Shown here piece by piece: positions 24,318-30,720 of a DNA stretch of 42,525 nucleotides (position 1 is its first letter; each line of letters begins with the position of its first letter). The notes beneath the pieces are model-generated. The model was not told the DNA's origin, made no database searches, and worked only from the letters and a program-made list of their open reading frames with translations. Position numbers and translations under genes: made by a program. The stretch lies in IMG/VR virus record IMGVR_UViG_3300013286_000002, positions 1-42,525 of that record, one strand, 5' to 3'. The DNA comes from a virus.

Positions 24318-25966
24318 TGGCTATTACAGACGGCATTTTAGCTTATTGGAACCTTAATGATGATGGTTCTGGGGGGGTGTCGTTGCTGGATGCAACGGGG
24401 AATGGCAATACGCTTACAAATAATGGCTCGGTTGCATTAGGTGCTGGATTTATTGGTAATGGATCTGCTTCTTTTGATACGTATAACTATTTAAATTTGG
24501 GAAACTCGCTTCCATTCACAATTGGTGATTTTTCTGTTTCGTTGTGGGTTAATCCATTTGATACTGTTAATTATTTAAGTTTTTTTGGTACTGGCGGATT
24601 TGCTATTAATTCAAATGGAAAATCTGGTGGAATTGACGTAAATAATGCATCTGTTGGATCAGACATTTCAACAACTGGCAATCTTGCTGATGGAACGTGG
24701 TCGCATATTGCCGTAACTAATGACGCTGGTGTTACTTCTCTTTATGTAAATGGAATATTCCAAGCATCAACAGAGCAGGAAATGGCTATTGGAGCTAATT
24801 TAAAAATTGGTGGTGTCTTTGGAGAATCTTGGTATGGTCAAGTAGATGAAGTTGGTGTATGGAGCAGGGTATTATCTACTGTAGAAATAACTAGTTTGTA
24901 CAATAATGGAATAGGAAAGACCTATCCATTTAATCAAAAACCATATTCACCGCTTTTCTACAACAACGCTCAAAACGATGGAGATTGGGGCAATATTCTA
25001 AATTGGTGGCAAGACGGTGGATTTACCATCCAAGCTACTGCGCTTCCTACTGCGACCAACCCAATTAATCTTTACAATGAGGTAACCCAAAACACACAGG
25101 GTGCAGATCAATGTTTCTGCTCTTCTGGAAATTTCTGGTCTGCAAACTTTGGAGCAGGACTCACGCTTCAAGCAACGGGTGTAGTCAATATGCAGGGAAC
25201 CTCCCTGCTTGCTGGAACGACTACTGATGGCGTTTCCATGCACGATTCTTCGCAACTCACCTCAACTTCCATTATTGATGGAAATGTGGTGATGCGTGAT
25301 AGCTCTAGAGCATTTGGTCATATTCTTGGTAATGCTGAAATCCACTACGATGGCGGGAATGGTCAGTATCCTATTGGTGGTCTAGTTGATGGAACTTTAA
25401 CTTACCTTGGATGGCCTGCCATTAGCCCTCAATGGTTTAACGATCAAGTTTCCGGCGGGGCAGATGATGGAGATTTTTCTAACAAGGCAAACTGGTGGAC
25501 TAATAATACCTATACAACTCGCCCAGTAAATGCAGAGGGGACTCAAGAGCTTCCCGATCCATCTACCAATGTGTTCATTGCTCCAAACAAAGCGATCTAC
25601 GCAAACACGGGAACAGCCAATCCAGCTATTAATTCACTTACTGCCAATACAGCAGAGTTGGTAAACATCTCTCTAACTGTTTCCAACGGAGCTACATTCT
25701 CTGGATCAACATGGGGTATGTACCAAGCAACTCTGTACGGCAACGCAACTTTCAAATCGGGTTCTTACAATCAGTATGGTGTTATTCATGGAACAGCAAC
25801 CTATGAAAGTGCCGCTGGATTGCAAGGAGCTTGGAATACCAATTCATTATCCAACATTAACATTGCTGGATCTTATGGGTCTTCTGGATTTGCCGTGAAC
25901 ATCTCTGGAGGAGGTGGTGGTTTTATTTCCCGCTTGCTTAACTTGCCTTGGTTTATTAAGTTATAA
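24317..25966 (+). CDS. LamG-containing fibre or receptor-binding protein
   Basis: The 549-residue protein begins with a LamG/concanavalin-like domain (residues about 5-205), recognisable by ILAYWNLNDDGSG, then DFSVSLWVNP, WSHIAVTNDAGVTSLYVNG and VDEVGVWSRVLS. Then come two units of the pattern DGDW.N..NWW (near residue 228) and DGDFSNKANWW (near 390), followed by beta-rich repeats, and a Gly-rich C-terminus. LamG domains bind glycans or proteins, so this is a likely host-binding component. It follows the small virion genes in one transcript. Confidence 0.75.
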   Translation: MAITDGILAYWNLNDDGSGGVSLLDATGNGNTLTNNGSVALGAGFIGNGSASFDTYNYLNLGNSLPFTIGDFSVSLWVNPFDTVNYLSFFGTGGFAINSNGKSGGIDVNNASVGSDISTTGNLADGTWSHIAVTNDAGVTSLYVNGIFQASTEQEMAIGANLKIGGVFGESWYGQVDEVGVWSRVLSTVEITSLYNNGIGKTYPFNQKPYSPLFYNNAQNDGDWGNILNWWQDGGFTIQATALPTATNPINLYNEVTQNTQGADQCFCSSGNFWSANFGAGLTLQATGVVNMQGTSLLAGTTTDGVSMHDSSQLTSTSIIDGNVVMRDSSRAFGHILGNAEIHYDGGNGQYPIGGLVDGTLTYLGWPAISPQWFNDQVSGGADDGDFSNKANWWTNNTYTTRPVNAEGTQELPDPSTNVFIAPNKAIYANTGTANPAINSLTANTAELVNISLTVSNGATFSGSTWGMYQATLYGNATFKSGSYNQYGVIHGTATYESAAGLQGAWNTNSLSNINIAGSYGSSGFAVNISGGGGGFISRLLNLPWFIKL

Positions 25967-25970
25967 AATT

Positions 25971-26291
25971 ATGATCGCACTAACTTCCCCTATTACAATT
26001 TCTCCTTCGCCTGTCAATGGAAAGGCAATTCAGCCAACTACGCTTACTAGCATTGATTACAGCGTGAGCTACGACAATAACCAGCAACAGGCCATTGCTC
26101 GTCTTAAAGGAGTTAATGTGAGCGTAGTTCTTTGGAATCAGCATACCACCCCTGCTTATTCCTCGGTTGGTCAGTTCTCGGATGCCGACACAGATGCTCG
26201 TCTATCCACTCTTCTCAATGTGAGCAAAGGAAATGCCGCTATTCAAGCCGCTATCCTAGCTCTGTATCCAGCCCCCGCTAAAGCGGTATAG
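25971..26291 (+). CDS. Hypothetical virion protein
   Basis: The 106-residue product starts MIALTSPITISPSPVNGKAI and contains ISPSP and SVSYDNNQQQAIARLKG segments, likely beta-sandwich. The ATG at 25971 (context AAAATTATGAT) is preferred over an in-frame ATG at 25914 that would sit inside the fibre gene. Gene position suggests a small fibre-associated or assembly protein. Confidence 0.55.
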   Translation: MIALTSPITISPSPVNGKAIQPTTLTSIDYSVSYDNNQQQAIARLKGVNVSVVLWNQHTTPAYSSVGQFSDADTDARLSTLLNVSKGNAAIQAAILALYPAPAKAV

Positions 26292-26296
26292 CCATC

Positions 26297-26494
26297 ATGC
26301 ACCACCTTGATACTGCCGCTACAGGAGCCATAGGCTTTACTGCCCCTATTGCGGCGGCGGCTATCAGCCTAGATCCCATGCTCGACCTAGAGCTTCGGGT
26401 GGCAAGCATGGTGATTGGTATCTTGGTGGGACTAGCCTCTTTTGCGAAACTTGCGTATGACCTCTACGCAGATCACAAGAACAGGAATAAATGA
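26297..26494 (+). CDS. Two-helix membrane protein, holin candidate
   Basis: The 65-residue protein has two hydrophobic segments (residues about 9-26 and 33-55) separated by LDPMLDLELR, and a basic C-terminus (DHKNRNK). This matches small class II holins, which permit endolysin release through the inner membrane. It precedes a lipoprotein gene and lies about 2.2 kb upstream of the endolysin. A second holin-like ORF exists at 28368. Confidence 0.5.
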   Translation: MHHLDTAATGAIGFTAPIAAAAISLDPMLDLELRVASMVIGILVGLASFAKLAYDLYADHKNRNK

Positions 26495-26697
26495 AACTTG
26501 AGGAGAAGCAGTTTTGGGCAGGCGTGTTTACGCTTATCTTTATTGCGATTGTTATGGGTCTTTTGTGTGGATGTTCTCATCCTGCTTCACCAATTTCGGT
26601 GGATTCTTCGGTTGATCGTCTCTCTGCTATTCAAGGCAATCTTTCGGCAGTAGATGGGAAGGCAGTAGTGGTTGAGGAGTATTTGAAGAGCCACTAA
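26491..26697 (+). CDS. Small lipoprotein, spanin-type candidate
   Basis: The 68-residue product has an N-terminal basic and hydrophobic signal segment ending in a lipobox-like LLCGC near residues 24-28, then a short exported domain (VDSSVDRLSAIQGNLSAVDG). It overlaps the holin candidate by four bases. Outer-membrane spanin subunits are typically lipoproteins of this size, but the exported part is not Pro-rich, so the spanin role is only a suggestion. Confidence 0.55.
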   Translation: MKLEEKQFWAGVFTLIFIAIVMGLLCGCSHPASPISVDSSVDRLSAIQGNLSAVDGKAVVVEEYLKSH

Positions 26698-26705
26698 AAA
26701 TTAGG

Positions 26706-26722
26706 GCTTGCAAGTTGCAAGC
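26706..26722. other. 17-bp near-perfect palindrome
   Basis: GCTTGCAA-G-TTGCAAGC is an exact inverted repeat with a single central base, 22 bp upstream of the ATG at 26745. As RNA it would give a 6-bp hairpin with loop AAGTT. As DNA it resembles a dimeric operator. No T-run follows, so it is not a normal terminator. Confidence 0.6.
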
Positions 26723-26744
26723 TGGGTGCATAGGTTTTGGTTCT

Positions 26745-26957
26745 ATGACAACCGAACAAACCAACGAGGTCGAATGGCGAGAGCTTAGCCCTGACGAGGT
26801 GATACAAGAGGGGGATGAGGTAATGGATCTTCAAAGTAATTGGAATCAAGCGGTAATTTCTATTGGACGCACACCTAGAAACAGATGCACGAAGGCACGC
26901 CGCCCGTTGCCCAATTCCCACGAATCTAGCAGGAGGAGAGAAACACACCAAGGCTAG
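26745..26957 (+). CDS. Small protein of a common phage family (VIQEGDE motif)
   Basis: The 70-residue product has EWRELSPDEVIQEGDEV near its N-terminus, a motif I associate with many short phage proteins of unknown function, and ends in a basic tail with KARRPLP. An upstream in-frame ATG at 26715 precedes the palindrome, and the ATG at 26745 is preferred. The last ten residues overlap a decayed gene in another frame, so the C-terminus may be abnormal. Confidence 0.6.
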   Translation: MTTEQTNEVEWRELSPDEVIQEGDEVMDLQSNWNQAVISIGRTPRNRCTKARRPLPNSHESSRRRETHQG

Positions 26958-27076
26958 ACGCTGAAATCGAAGTCATTGACACGCCATCAACCTACTCTGT
27001 TACCGAAGCGAGACCCGCAACTGCGGATGCCATTTAGTTCCTACGCGACGAGATCCAGAAGCTAAAAAACAAATGA
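26942..27076 (+). pseudogene. Decayed small gene with internal amber codon
   Basis: A frame beginning NTPRLDAEIEVIDTPS runs to an in-frame TAG at 27035-27037 and then FLRDEIQKLKNK to TGA at 27074-27076. That TGA overlaps the next ATG (ATGA), the pattern of intact coupled genes here. NTPRLDAE near the start and a charged helical LRDEIQKL end match a common phage protein layout. No start codon remains, though an AGGAGG lies at 26931-26936 where one would expect ribosome binding. Loss of the start plus a nonsense codon argues for decay. Suppression of the TAG cannot be excluded. Confidence 0.5.
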
Positions 27077-27294
27077 AAGCCACCCTTGAGTTTAACCTTC
27101 CAGAAGAGCGACAAGATCACCTAGATGCCATTAACGGAACCAGATGGAAAATCCTTCTCAGTGATTTTGAGCAGACTCTCCGCAATTATGTAAAATACGG
27201 ACACCAGTTTGTAGATGTCGATGATTGCTTGATTAAACTCCGGGAAGAGTTGCATCAAGACATAGATGGCAAGGGATTGAGCTTATATTGGTGA
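27073..27294 (+). CDS. Conserved small phage protein (MKATLEFNLPEE type)
   Basis: The 73-residue protein starts MKATLEFNLPEERQDHLDAI, followed by LSDFEQTLRNYVKYG and ends GLSLYW. This is a recurring small phage protein whose function is unknown. It is normally intact in this family and appears complete here. It is the last gene before a 669-bp non-coding stretch. Confidence 0.75.
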   Translation: MKATLEFNLPEERQDHLDAINGTRWKILLSDFEQTLRNYVKYGHQFVDVDDCLIKLREELHQDIDGKGLSLYW

Positions 27295-27591
27295 ACCAAT
27301 ACACGCCTTTAATTCTGGCGAATATGCCATAATTGCCAATCATCAACAGAAATTATTGTTTGCTTCACGCTACATAATCGCCGTTTATGTAAGCTATAGT
27401 TGACATTGCAGGGTTGTTTACGACGATTGACATCTGTCCCTTTTAGAAGGACAAGTTTTTAAGATTGTGTCCTGTTCATAAACACAATTTGTTCACGCAA
27501 TTGTGAACGCTGTATTTATCATGAACGATAAATTGGGCAAGTGTATCGTTTGCATCGAGTTTAACTGAACCTCCTCCGACCATTTTAGGAG
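27295..27591. promoter_or_regulatory. Regulatory region with nested palindromes
   Basis: No gene seen. Two TTGACA words lie at 27400-27405 and 27427-27432. Four GTTCAY half-sites are arranged symmetrically about 27499.5: GTTCAT at 27474, GTTCAC at 27491, GTGAAC at 27503, ATGAAC at 27521. ATTGTGT (27464) pairs with ACACAAT (27482), and AATTGTG recurs at 27499. The symmetry fits an operator or a replication-origin-like binding array. A 15-codon ORF starts at 27521 and its TGA lies in the first copy of a 17-base direct repeat. It is unlikely to be a conventional gene. Confidence 0.55.
27565..27581 (+). repeat. Direct repeat, copy 1 (CTGAACCTCCTCCGACC)
   Basis: Seventeen bases identical to 27900-27916, 335 bp apart. 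Its CTCCT (27571-27575) pairs with AGGAG at 27587-27591. The CCTCCT core resembles the anti-Shine-Dalgarno end of 16S rRNA. Confidence 0.85.
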
Positions 27592-27640
27592 ACAGGGCGG
27601 GCCTCTGCCCATGCAAGCTATCTCACGCCCTGTGTTTTTT
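27592..27640 (+). terminator. Intrinsic terminator
   Basis: ACAGGGCG (27592-27599) pairs with CGCCCTGT (27626-27633) over 8 bp, followed by G and six T (27635-27640). Inside the loop a smaller GGGC-CTCT-GCCC hairpin can form. It closes the transcript coming from 27.4 kb and insulates the lysis genes. Confidence 0.75.
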
Positions 27641-27641
27641 C

Positions 27642-27932
27642 TTGTCAGTTGTAAAGAAATCCTTTATAACTGAATCATTGCCCCATCCCCTCTCCGTGAT
27701 CGAAAGGTTGCGTGACGGACAAGGCAAGGGTTGCCGAACCCCTCACCAATGGACGCATTGGATCGGCTACATCTTCGCGGGGATCTTCGGTGAACCGCTG
27801 TGGAACTGTTAAGCAATCCTTAATGGTTCCCGCTTAATCGGGGGAGGCATTGAGGGGCGAAACTGGTGGGAATTGAAGCCCATCGGGATTAGTAGCGACC
27901 TGAACCTCCTCCGACCTTTATCACTTGAGTAG
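27642..27932 (+). pseudogene. Possible decayed ORF within the structured region
   Basis: One frame stays open from TTG at 27642, apart from a TAA at 27810-27812, to TAG at 27930-27932. It reads RLRDGQGKGCRTPHQWTHW and later GGGIEGRNWWELKPIG, which look protein-like and Trp-rich. There is no ATG and no homologue I recognise. The same bases form strong stem-loops, so the frame may be incidental. I list it as an alternative to the RNA reading. Confidence 0.25.
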
Positions 27933-27963
27933 TATCCCTAAAGGTGGTATAAGGGGTTTTCCA
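27645..27963 (+). ncRNA. Candidate structured RNA or leader of the lysis genes
   Basis: A string of stem-loops: TCAGTTGTAAAG/CTTTATAACTGA (27645-27673, 12 bp, loop AAATC); TCCGT/ACGGA (27693-27719); GGGTT/AACCC (27728-27741) competing with GGCAA/TTGCC (27723-27735); CCAATG/CATTGG with loop GACG (27746-27761); GCGG/CCGC (27777-27798); GGAACTGTTAAG/CTTAATGGTTCC (27802-27830, 12 bp with two G-U, loop CAATC); ACCTTTA/TAAAGGT (27914-27945). The two 12-bp hairpins share the apical sequence AAGNAATCCTT. The stretch is GC-richer than its neighbours and ends at the ATG at 27964, so it may be a long regulatory leader or a separate RNA. No known RNA family is recognised. Confidence 0.5.
27900..27916 (+). 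repeat. Direct repeat, copy 2 (CTGAACCTCCTCCGACC)
   Basis: Identical to 27565-27581. Its last three bases begin the ACCTTTA arm of a hairpin with TAAAGGT at 27939-27945. The two copies bracket the terminator and structured region. Confidence 0.85.
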
Positions 27964-28392
27964 ATGAAACGCACCCTATTAGCCCTCATGCTACTCACCA
28001 CCCCATCTATGGTGGCTACCACCATAACCAAGGCAGATATTATTGCCACAGTCGAGCATCAGAGGAAACTCGTTCACCAAGCACAGGCTGACGCTGACCT
28101 TGCAAAGAAGGAGCTTGTCGTAGTTCAAGACGCTATCAACGCACAGACTGCCAAGCTACACGACACGGAGAATCGCCTAGCAATCGTCTCTAAAGAGCGT
28201 GATTCAGCTTTGCATCATCTCAACCTACTTCTTTCCATCTGCTCCTCACTAGCTGGTGCTATCGGGTTTCTAGTAGCTATCCGCTTTGCTTCCTTCCTAC
28301 CACCCAATTTGATTGCCTATGAGTTCCTTTTTGCAAGCGGTATGGGAATCGTCGTTGGAGGACTCGCATGGGCAATTCTCGGTCATCTGTAA
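27964..28392 (+). CDS. Signal-anchored coiled-coil membrane protein of the lysis cassette
   Basis: The 142-residue product has an N-terminal basic and hydrophobic segment (KRTLLALMLLTTPSMVA), a coiled coil at residues 25-85 (HQAQADADLAKKELVVVQDA) and two C-terminal hydrophobic helices (about 88-105 and 112-140). ATG at 27964 is preferred over a TTG at 27925 because it begins a signal-like segment and has AAGGGG eight bases upstream. Layout and position fit a lysis accessory such as an inner-membrane spanin or antiholin, but no family is recognised. It overlaps the next gene by 25 bases. Confidence 0.55.
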   Translation: MKRTLLALMLLTTPSMVATTITKADIIATVEHQRKLVHQAQADADLAKKELVVVQDAINAQTAKLHDTENRLAIVSKERDSALHHLNLLLSICSSLAGAIGFLVAIRFASFLPPNLIAYEFLFASGMGIVVGGLAWAILGHL

Positions 28393-28736
28393 TCAAGGAG
28401 AAGCTGGAACAGCGACCGCTGGACAGCAAAAAGTGCCTCTATGCGATATTCGGCTCTGCCTGTGTCCTAATTGTTTTTGCTACTTCTGCGTTCCTAATTC
28501 TCAGCCACTCAGAACAGGCAAAGGAGATCGTGGAACTAGCCAATTTGGTTGTGATGTTCTTTGGTGCGGTTGTGACGACTCTAATCACAGGAACAGCCGC
28601 TATGGATTGGAAGGCAATGTCGGTTCTCCAGCATACGGACGATGACCAGAAGATAGACTCAAACGCTGAAGCTCCAGATGTGGAGGTGAATCAACGCAGT
28701 TACAAGTCTAGGTATTTCGATGACCGCTCTATTTAG
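28368..28736 (+). CDS. Two-helix membrane protein, holin candidate
   Basis: The 122-residue protein has a charged N-terminus, hydrophobic segments at about residues 25-45 (LYAIFGSACVLIVFATSAFLI) and 55-78 (LANLVVMFFGAVVTTLITGT), and a polar C-terminal tail. It has one of the few clear ribosome binding sites in the window (GGAGG six bases before the ATG). It immediately precedes and overlaps the endolysin gene by 17 bases, so it is the stronger holin candidate. The gene at 26297 might then be a second holin or antiholin. Confidence 0.55.
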   Translation: MGNSRSSVIKEKLEQRPLDSKKCLYAIFGSACVLIVFATSAFLILSHSEQAKEIVELANLVVMFFGAVVTTLITGTAAMDWKAMSVLQHTDDDQKIDSNAEAPDVEVNQRSYKSRYFDDRSI

Positions 28737-29151
28737 GAACAAGGTTATACCATTTCTCTGGAATTGGGAGGGGACTACATTTGAGAATGATCCTGACGAT
28801 CCCGGCGGTGCAACCAAATATGGAATAGACCAGCGTTCCCATCCTCATGTTGACATACGAAACCTAACAGAGAATGAGGCAATCAACATTTATTGGGGAG
28901 AGTGGGTCAATGACGGATGCGAGCATTTGCCAAGTCCTATTGATTGGTTGTTCTTTGATAGTTGTGTGAATTGTGGGATTGGAAGAGCATCAGCTTTTCT
29001 TAAAGACTCAAATAGAGATCCTAAAAAATTTCAAGATGAGCGTAGAGGCTTCTATAATCGACTTGCACAAGCGAAGCCGCATTTGGGTAAGTTCCTAAAA
29101 GGATGGTTGGCAAGAGTTGATGATCTGAGTAAACAGGTAGGTCTTGTTTGA
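28720..29151 (+). CDS. Endolysin, GH108-type muramidase
   Basis: The 143-residue product has the GH108 signature WEGTTFENDPDDPGGATKYGI, with the catalytic Glu at residue 17, followed by LTENEAINIYWGEWV and a short C-terminal helical part (FQDERRGFYNRLA). These enzymes cleave peptidoglycan glycan strands. Family members are usually longer (about 160-190 residues), and the C-terminal peptidoglycan-binding part is shortened. It has no signal peptide, so release depends on a holin. A weak GC hairpin follows but lacks a good T-run. Confidence 0.85.
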   Translation: MTALFRNKVIPFLWNWEGTTFENDPDDPGGATKYGIDQRSHPHVDIRNLTENEAINIYWGEWVNDGCEHLPSPIDWLFFDSCVNCGIGRASAFLKDSNRDPKKFQDERRGFYNRLAQAKPHLGKFLKGWLARVDDLSKQVGLV

Positions 29152-29254
29152 AGCACCTTCGGTGGGAATTTTACTGACATCGGTTTTTGCGTCAAGCAAA
29201 TAATAATTTTATTTTTTCTTGCCTATCAACGGCATTGGTATAAAAGTTCGTTGC

Positions 29255-29461
29255 ATGGAAAACGCAGAAAACATTCATTACCACCACGAGTCATATTGCC
29301 GTAAGTGCAATGAGAAAGACAATGTGTACGAGAGGTTCCTTGAGCAGAAGCAGAGACTCGCTTCTATCATAGCCGCAGTAAATTGGGCTATCTCCGAGTA
29401 TCCATCAGACAGGGCAAGCAAGTACCTTGATGTGGTTATGGAGAATATTTTTCAAAAATAA
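29255..29461 (+). CDS. Small CxxC protein
   Basis: The 68-residue product starts MENAENIHYHHESYCRKC, with a CRKC pair and nearby His residues that could bind a metal, and a helical remainder. The ATG at 29255 is preferred over an in-frame TTG at 29219. It is the first gene of the next plus-strand unit after an AT-rich spacer that may hold a promoter. Function unknown. Confidence 0.55.
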   Translation: MENAENIHYHHESYCRKCNEKDNVYERFLEQKQRLASIIAAVNWAISEYPSDRASKYLDVVMENIFQK

Positions 29462-29503
29462 ATCTCGACATCCATTCCATCCACCAATAAAACAACCATT
29501 GTT

Positions 29504-29809
29504 ATGAAAAACACAACGCCAAAAACCAAAACCAAAACCAAAGCAACCAATCCAACCTCTGTTGATAAATACAGCAATCAATACATTGCAGTAGTAAAGA
29601 GTCTGGCAGAGATTCATGAGCAAATCGAAAACCATGCAGAAGTCATCAGCGACAATTCTGAAACAATCAACAACAACGCAGAAGTCCTTGAGCAAGCACG
29701 AAAGAATGCAAATGTTCTTGATGCAAAGGTCACTCTTGTCTTCTGGTTCTGTGGTATCACAACGGCGATTGCAACAGCTCTCGCAATCACCGCTCTTGTC
29801 TGTAAATGA
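29504..29809 (+). CDS. Tail-anchored coiled-coil membrane protein
   Basis: The 101-residue protein has a Lys/Thr-rich N-terminus (TPKTKTKTKATNP), a helical coiled-coil region (residues 30-72) and one hydrophobic segment near the C-terminus (LVFWFCGITTAIATALAITAL). This is tail-anchor topology with the bulk in the cytoplasm. It is coupled to the next gene by ATGA. Function unknown; superinfection or membrane-tethering roles are possible but unsupported. Confidence 0.6.
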   Translation: MKNTTPKTKTKTKATNPTSVDKYSNQYIAVVKSLAEIHEQIENHAEVISDNSETINNNAEVLEQARKNANVLDAKVTLVFWFCGITTAIATALAITALVCK

Positions 29810-29952
29810 GAGTGTCTCAACCTCCAGAGCCATTAACGCCCGAAGAGAAAGTTGAGCTATTGCTTGAAACATTAGAATCCCTGAGAACAACTCTAGACGA
29901 AGCAATTTCCTTTATCGACGATTCAATGATTGAAGCCGACGAGAGAGGATAA
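29806..29952 (+). CDS. 48-residue acidic helical protein
   Basis: ATG at 29806 overlaps the previous TGA and the ORF ends at TAA 29950-29952. The product starts MRVSQPPEPLTPEEKVELLL and is strongly acidic. It sits between two coupled genes, nine bases upstream of the Erf gene. Function unknown. Confidence 0.55.
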   Translation: MRVSQPPEPLTPEEKVELLLETLESLRTTLDEAISFIDDSMIEADERG

Positions 29953-29961
29953 CCAACCAAA

Positions 29962-30720
29962 ATGAAAATGGAAACAACACCGCAACAGGAATATGCACAG
30001 GCACTAGTTGCCGCTATTGGGGAGCTATCCAATGTTCCTAAAACAGCATCTAATCCATACTTCAAGTCGAAGTATGCCCCACTAGATGCAATTGTAGAGT
30101 CTACCCGACCAGTCCTTGCCAAGCATGGTCTGGCTATTCAGCAACAGCCCCTTTTTATGGAGGGAACTGCTGGCGTGGAGACTACCATCCTTCACAAGTC
30201 TGGTCATAGCACTACCAGCACACTTCTTCTCCCCCTGAAGGATCAGTCCCCACAAGGAGTGGGATCTGCCATCACATACGCTCGCCGTTATGCCCTAGCC
30301 GCTGTGCTTGGACTAGCGACCGAGGAGGATGACGATGGTAATGTGGGGACTGGTCTTTCTAAGGCAGAAAAGATTCAGTCAAACATTGATTCCAGCCGTC
30401 CAGCAATTGCAAAGGCTATGGACAAGAATCCTGCCGTGAGGCCAGCAGGAAACGCTGTAGCTACTTGGAGGGGCGTATTGCCAACCCAAGCCAAGATTGC
30501 CGCACAGAGCAAGGAGGGATCAGCTAAGAAGTGGGTTCTTTACTCAGTCGAGTTTAACGACAACGGAAAGACGATTGAGGCTATGACCTTTGACGAGAAG
30601 TTGTTCAATTCAGCACTTGGGTTTGGCGAGAATGGAACCATCGTCGATGCAGGGGTTGCTCCGGGCAAGAAAGACCCTAGTAAGTGGGAGCTAGTTTCCC
30701 TATCTCCAAATGAAGCCTAA
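29962..30720 (+). CDS. erf: Erf-family single-strand annealing recombinase
   Basis: The 252-residue protein carries the ERF-superfamily N-terminal domain: ELSNVPKTASNPYFKSKYA, then LDAIVESTRPVLAKHGLAI, and the family end GSAITYARRYALAAVLGL. ERF proteins anneal complementary single strands and circularise or recombine phage DNA. The C-terminal half has a separate folded part (WRGVLPTQAKIAAQSKEG) not needed for the family. The PD-(D/E)XK exonuclease at 40083 is a plausible partner that makes the 3' strands. The leader is A/C-rich (ACCAACCAAA) with no Shine-Dalgarno. Confidence 0.85.
   Translation: MKMETTPQQEYAQALVAAIGELSNVPKTASNPYFKSKYAPLDAIVESTRPVLAKHGLAIQQQPLFMEGTAGVETTILHKSGHSTTSTLLLPLKDQSPQGVGSAITYARRYALAAVLGLATEEDDDGNVGTGLSKAEKIQSNIDSSRPAIAKAMDKNPAVRPAGNAVATWRGVLPTQAKIAAQSKEGSAKKWVLYSVEFNDNGKTIEAMTFDEKLFNSALGFGENGTIVDAGVAPGKKDPSKWELVSLSPNEA

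Noticed and set aside
26942-27932. Stop-codon recoding (amber or ochre) as a general feature
   Set aside because: Only isolated in-frame stops in decayed-looking frames were seen. All long genes are free of internal stops and use standard terminators.
29152-29200. Possible terminator after the endolysin (CACC-TTC-GGTG)
   Set aside because: The stem is only four pairs and there is no T-run directly after it.
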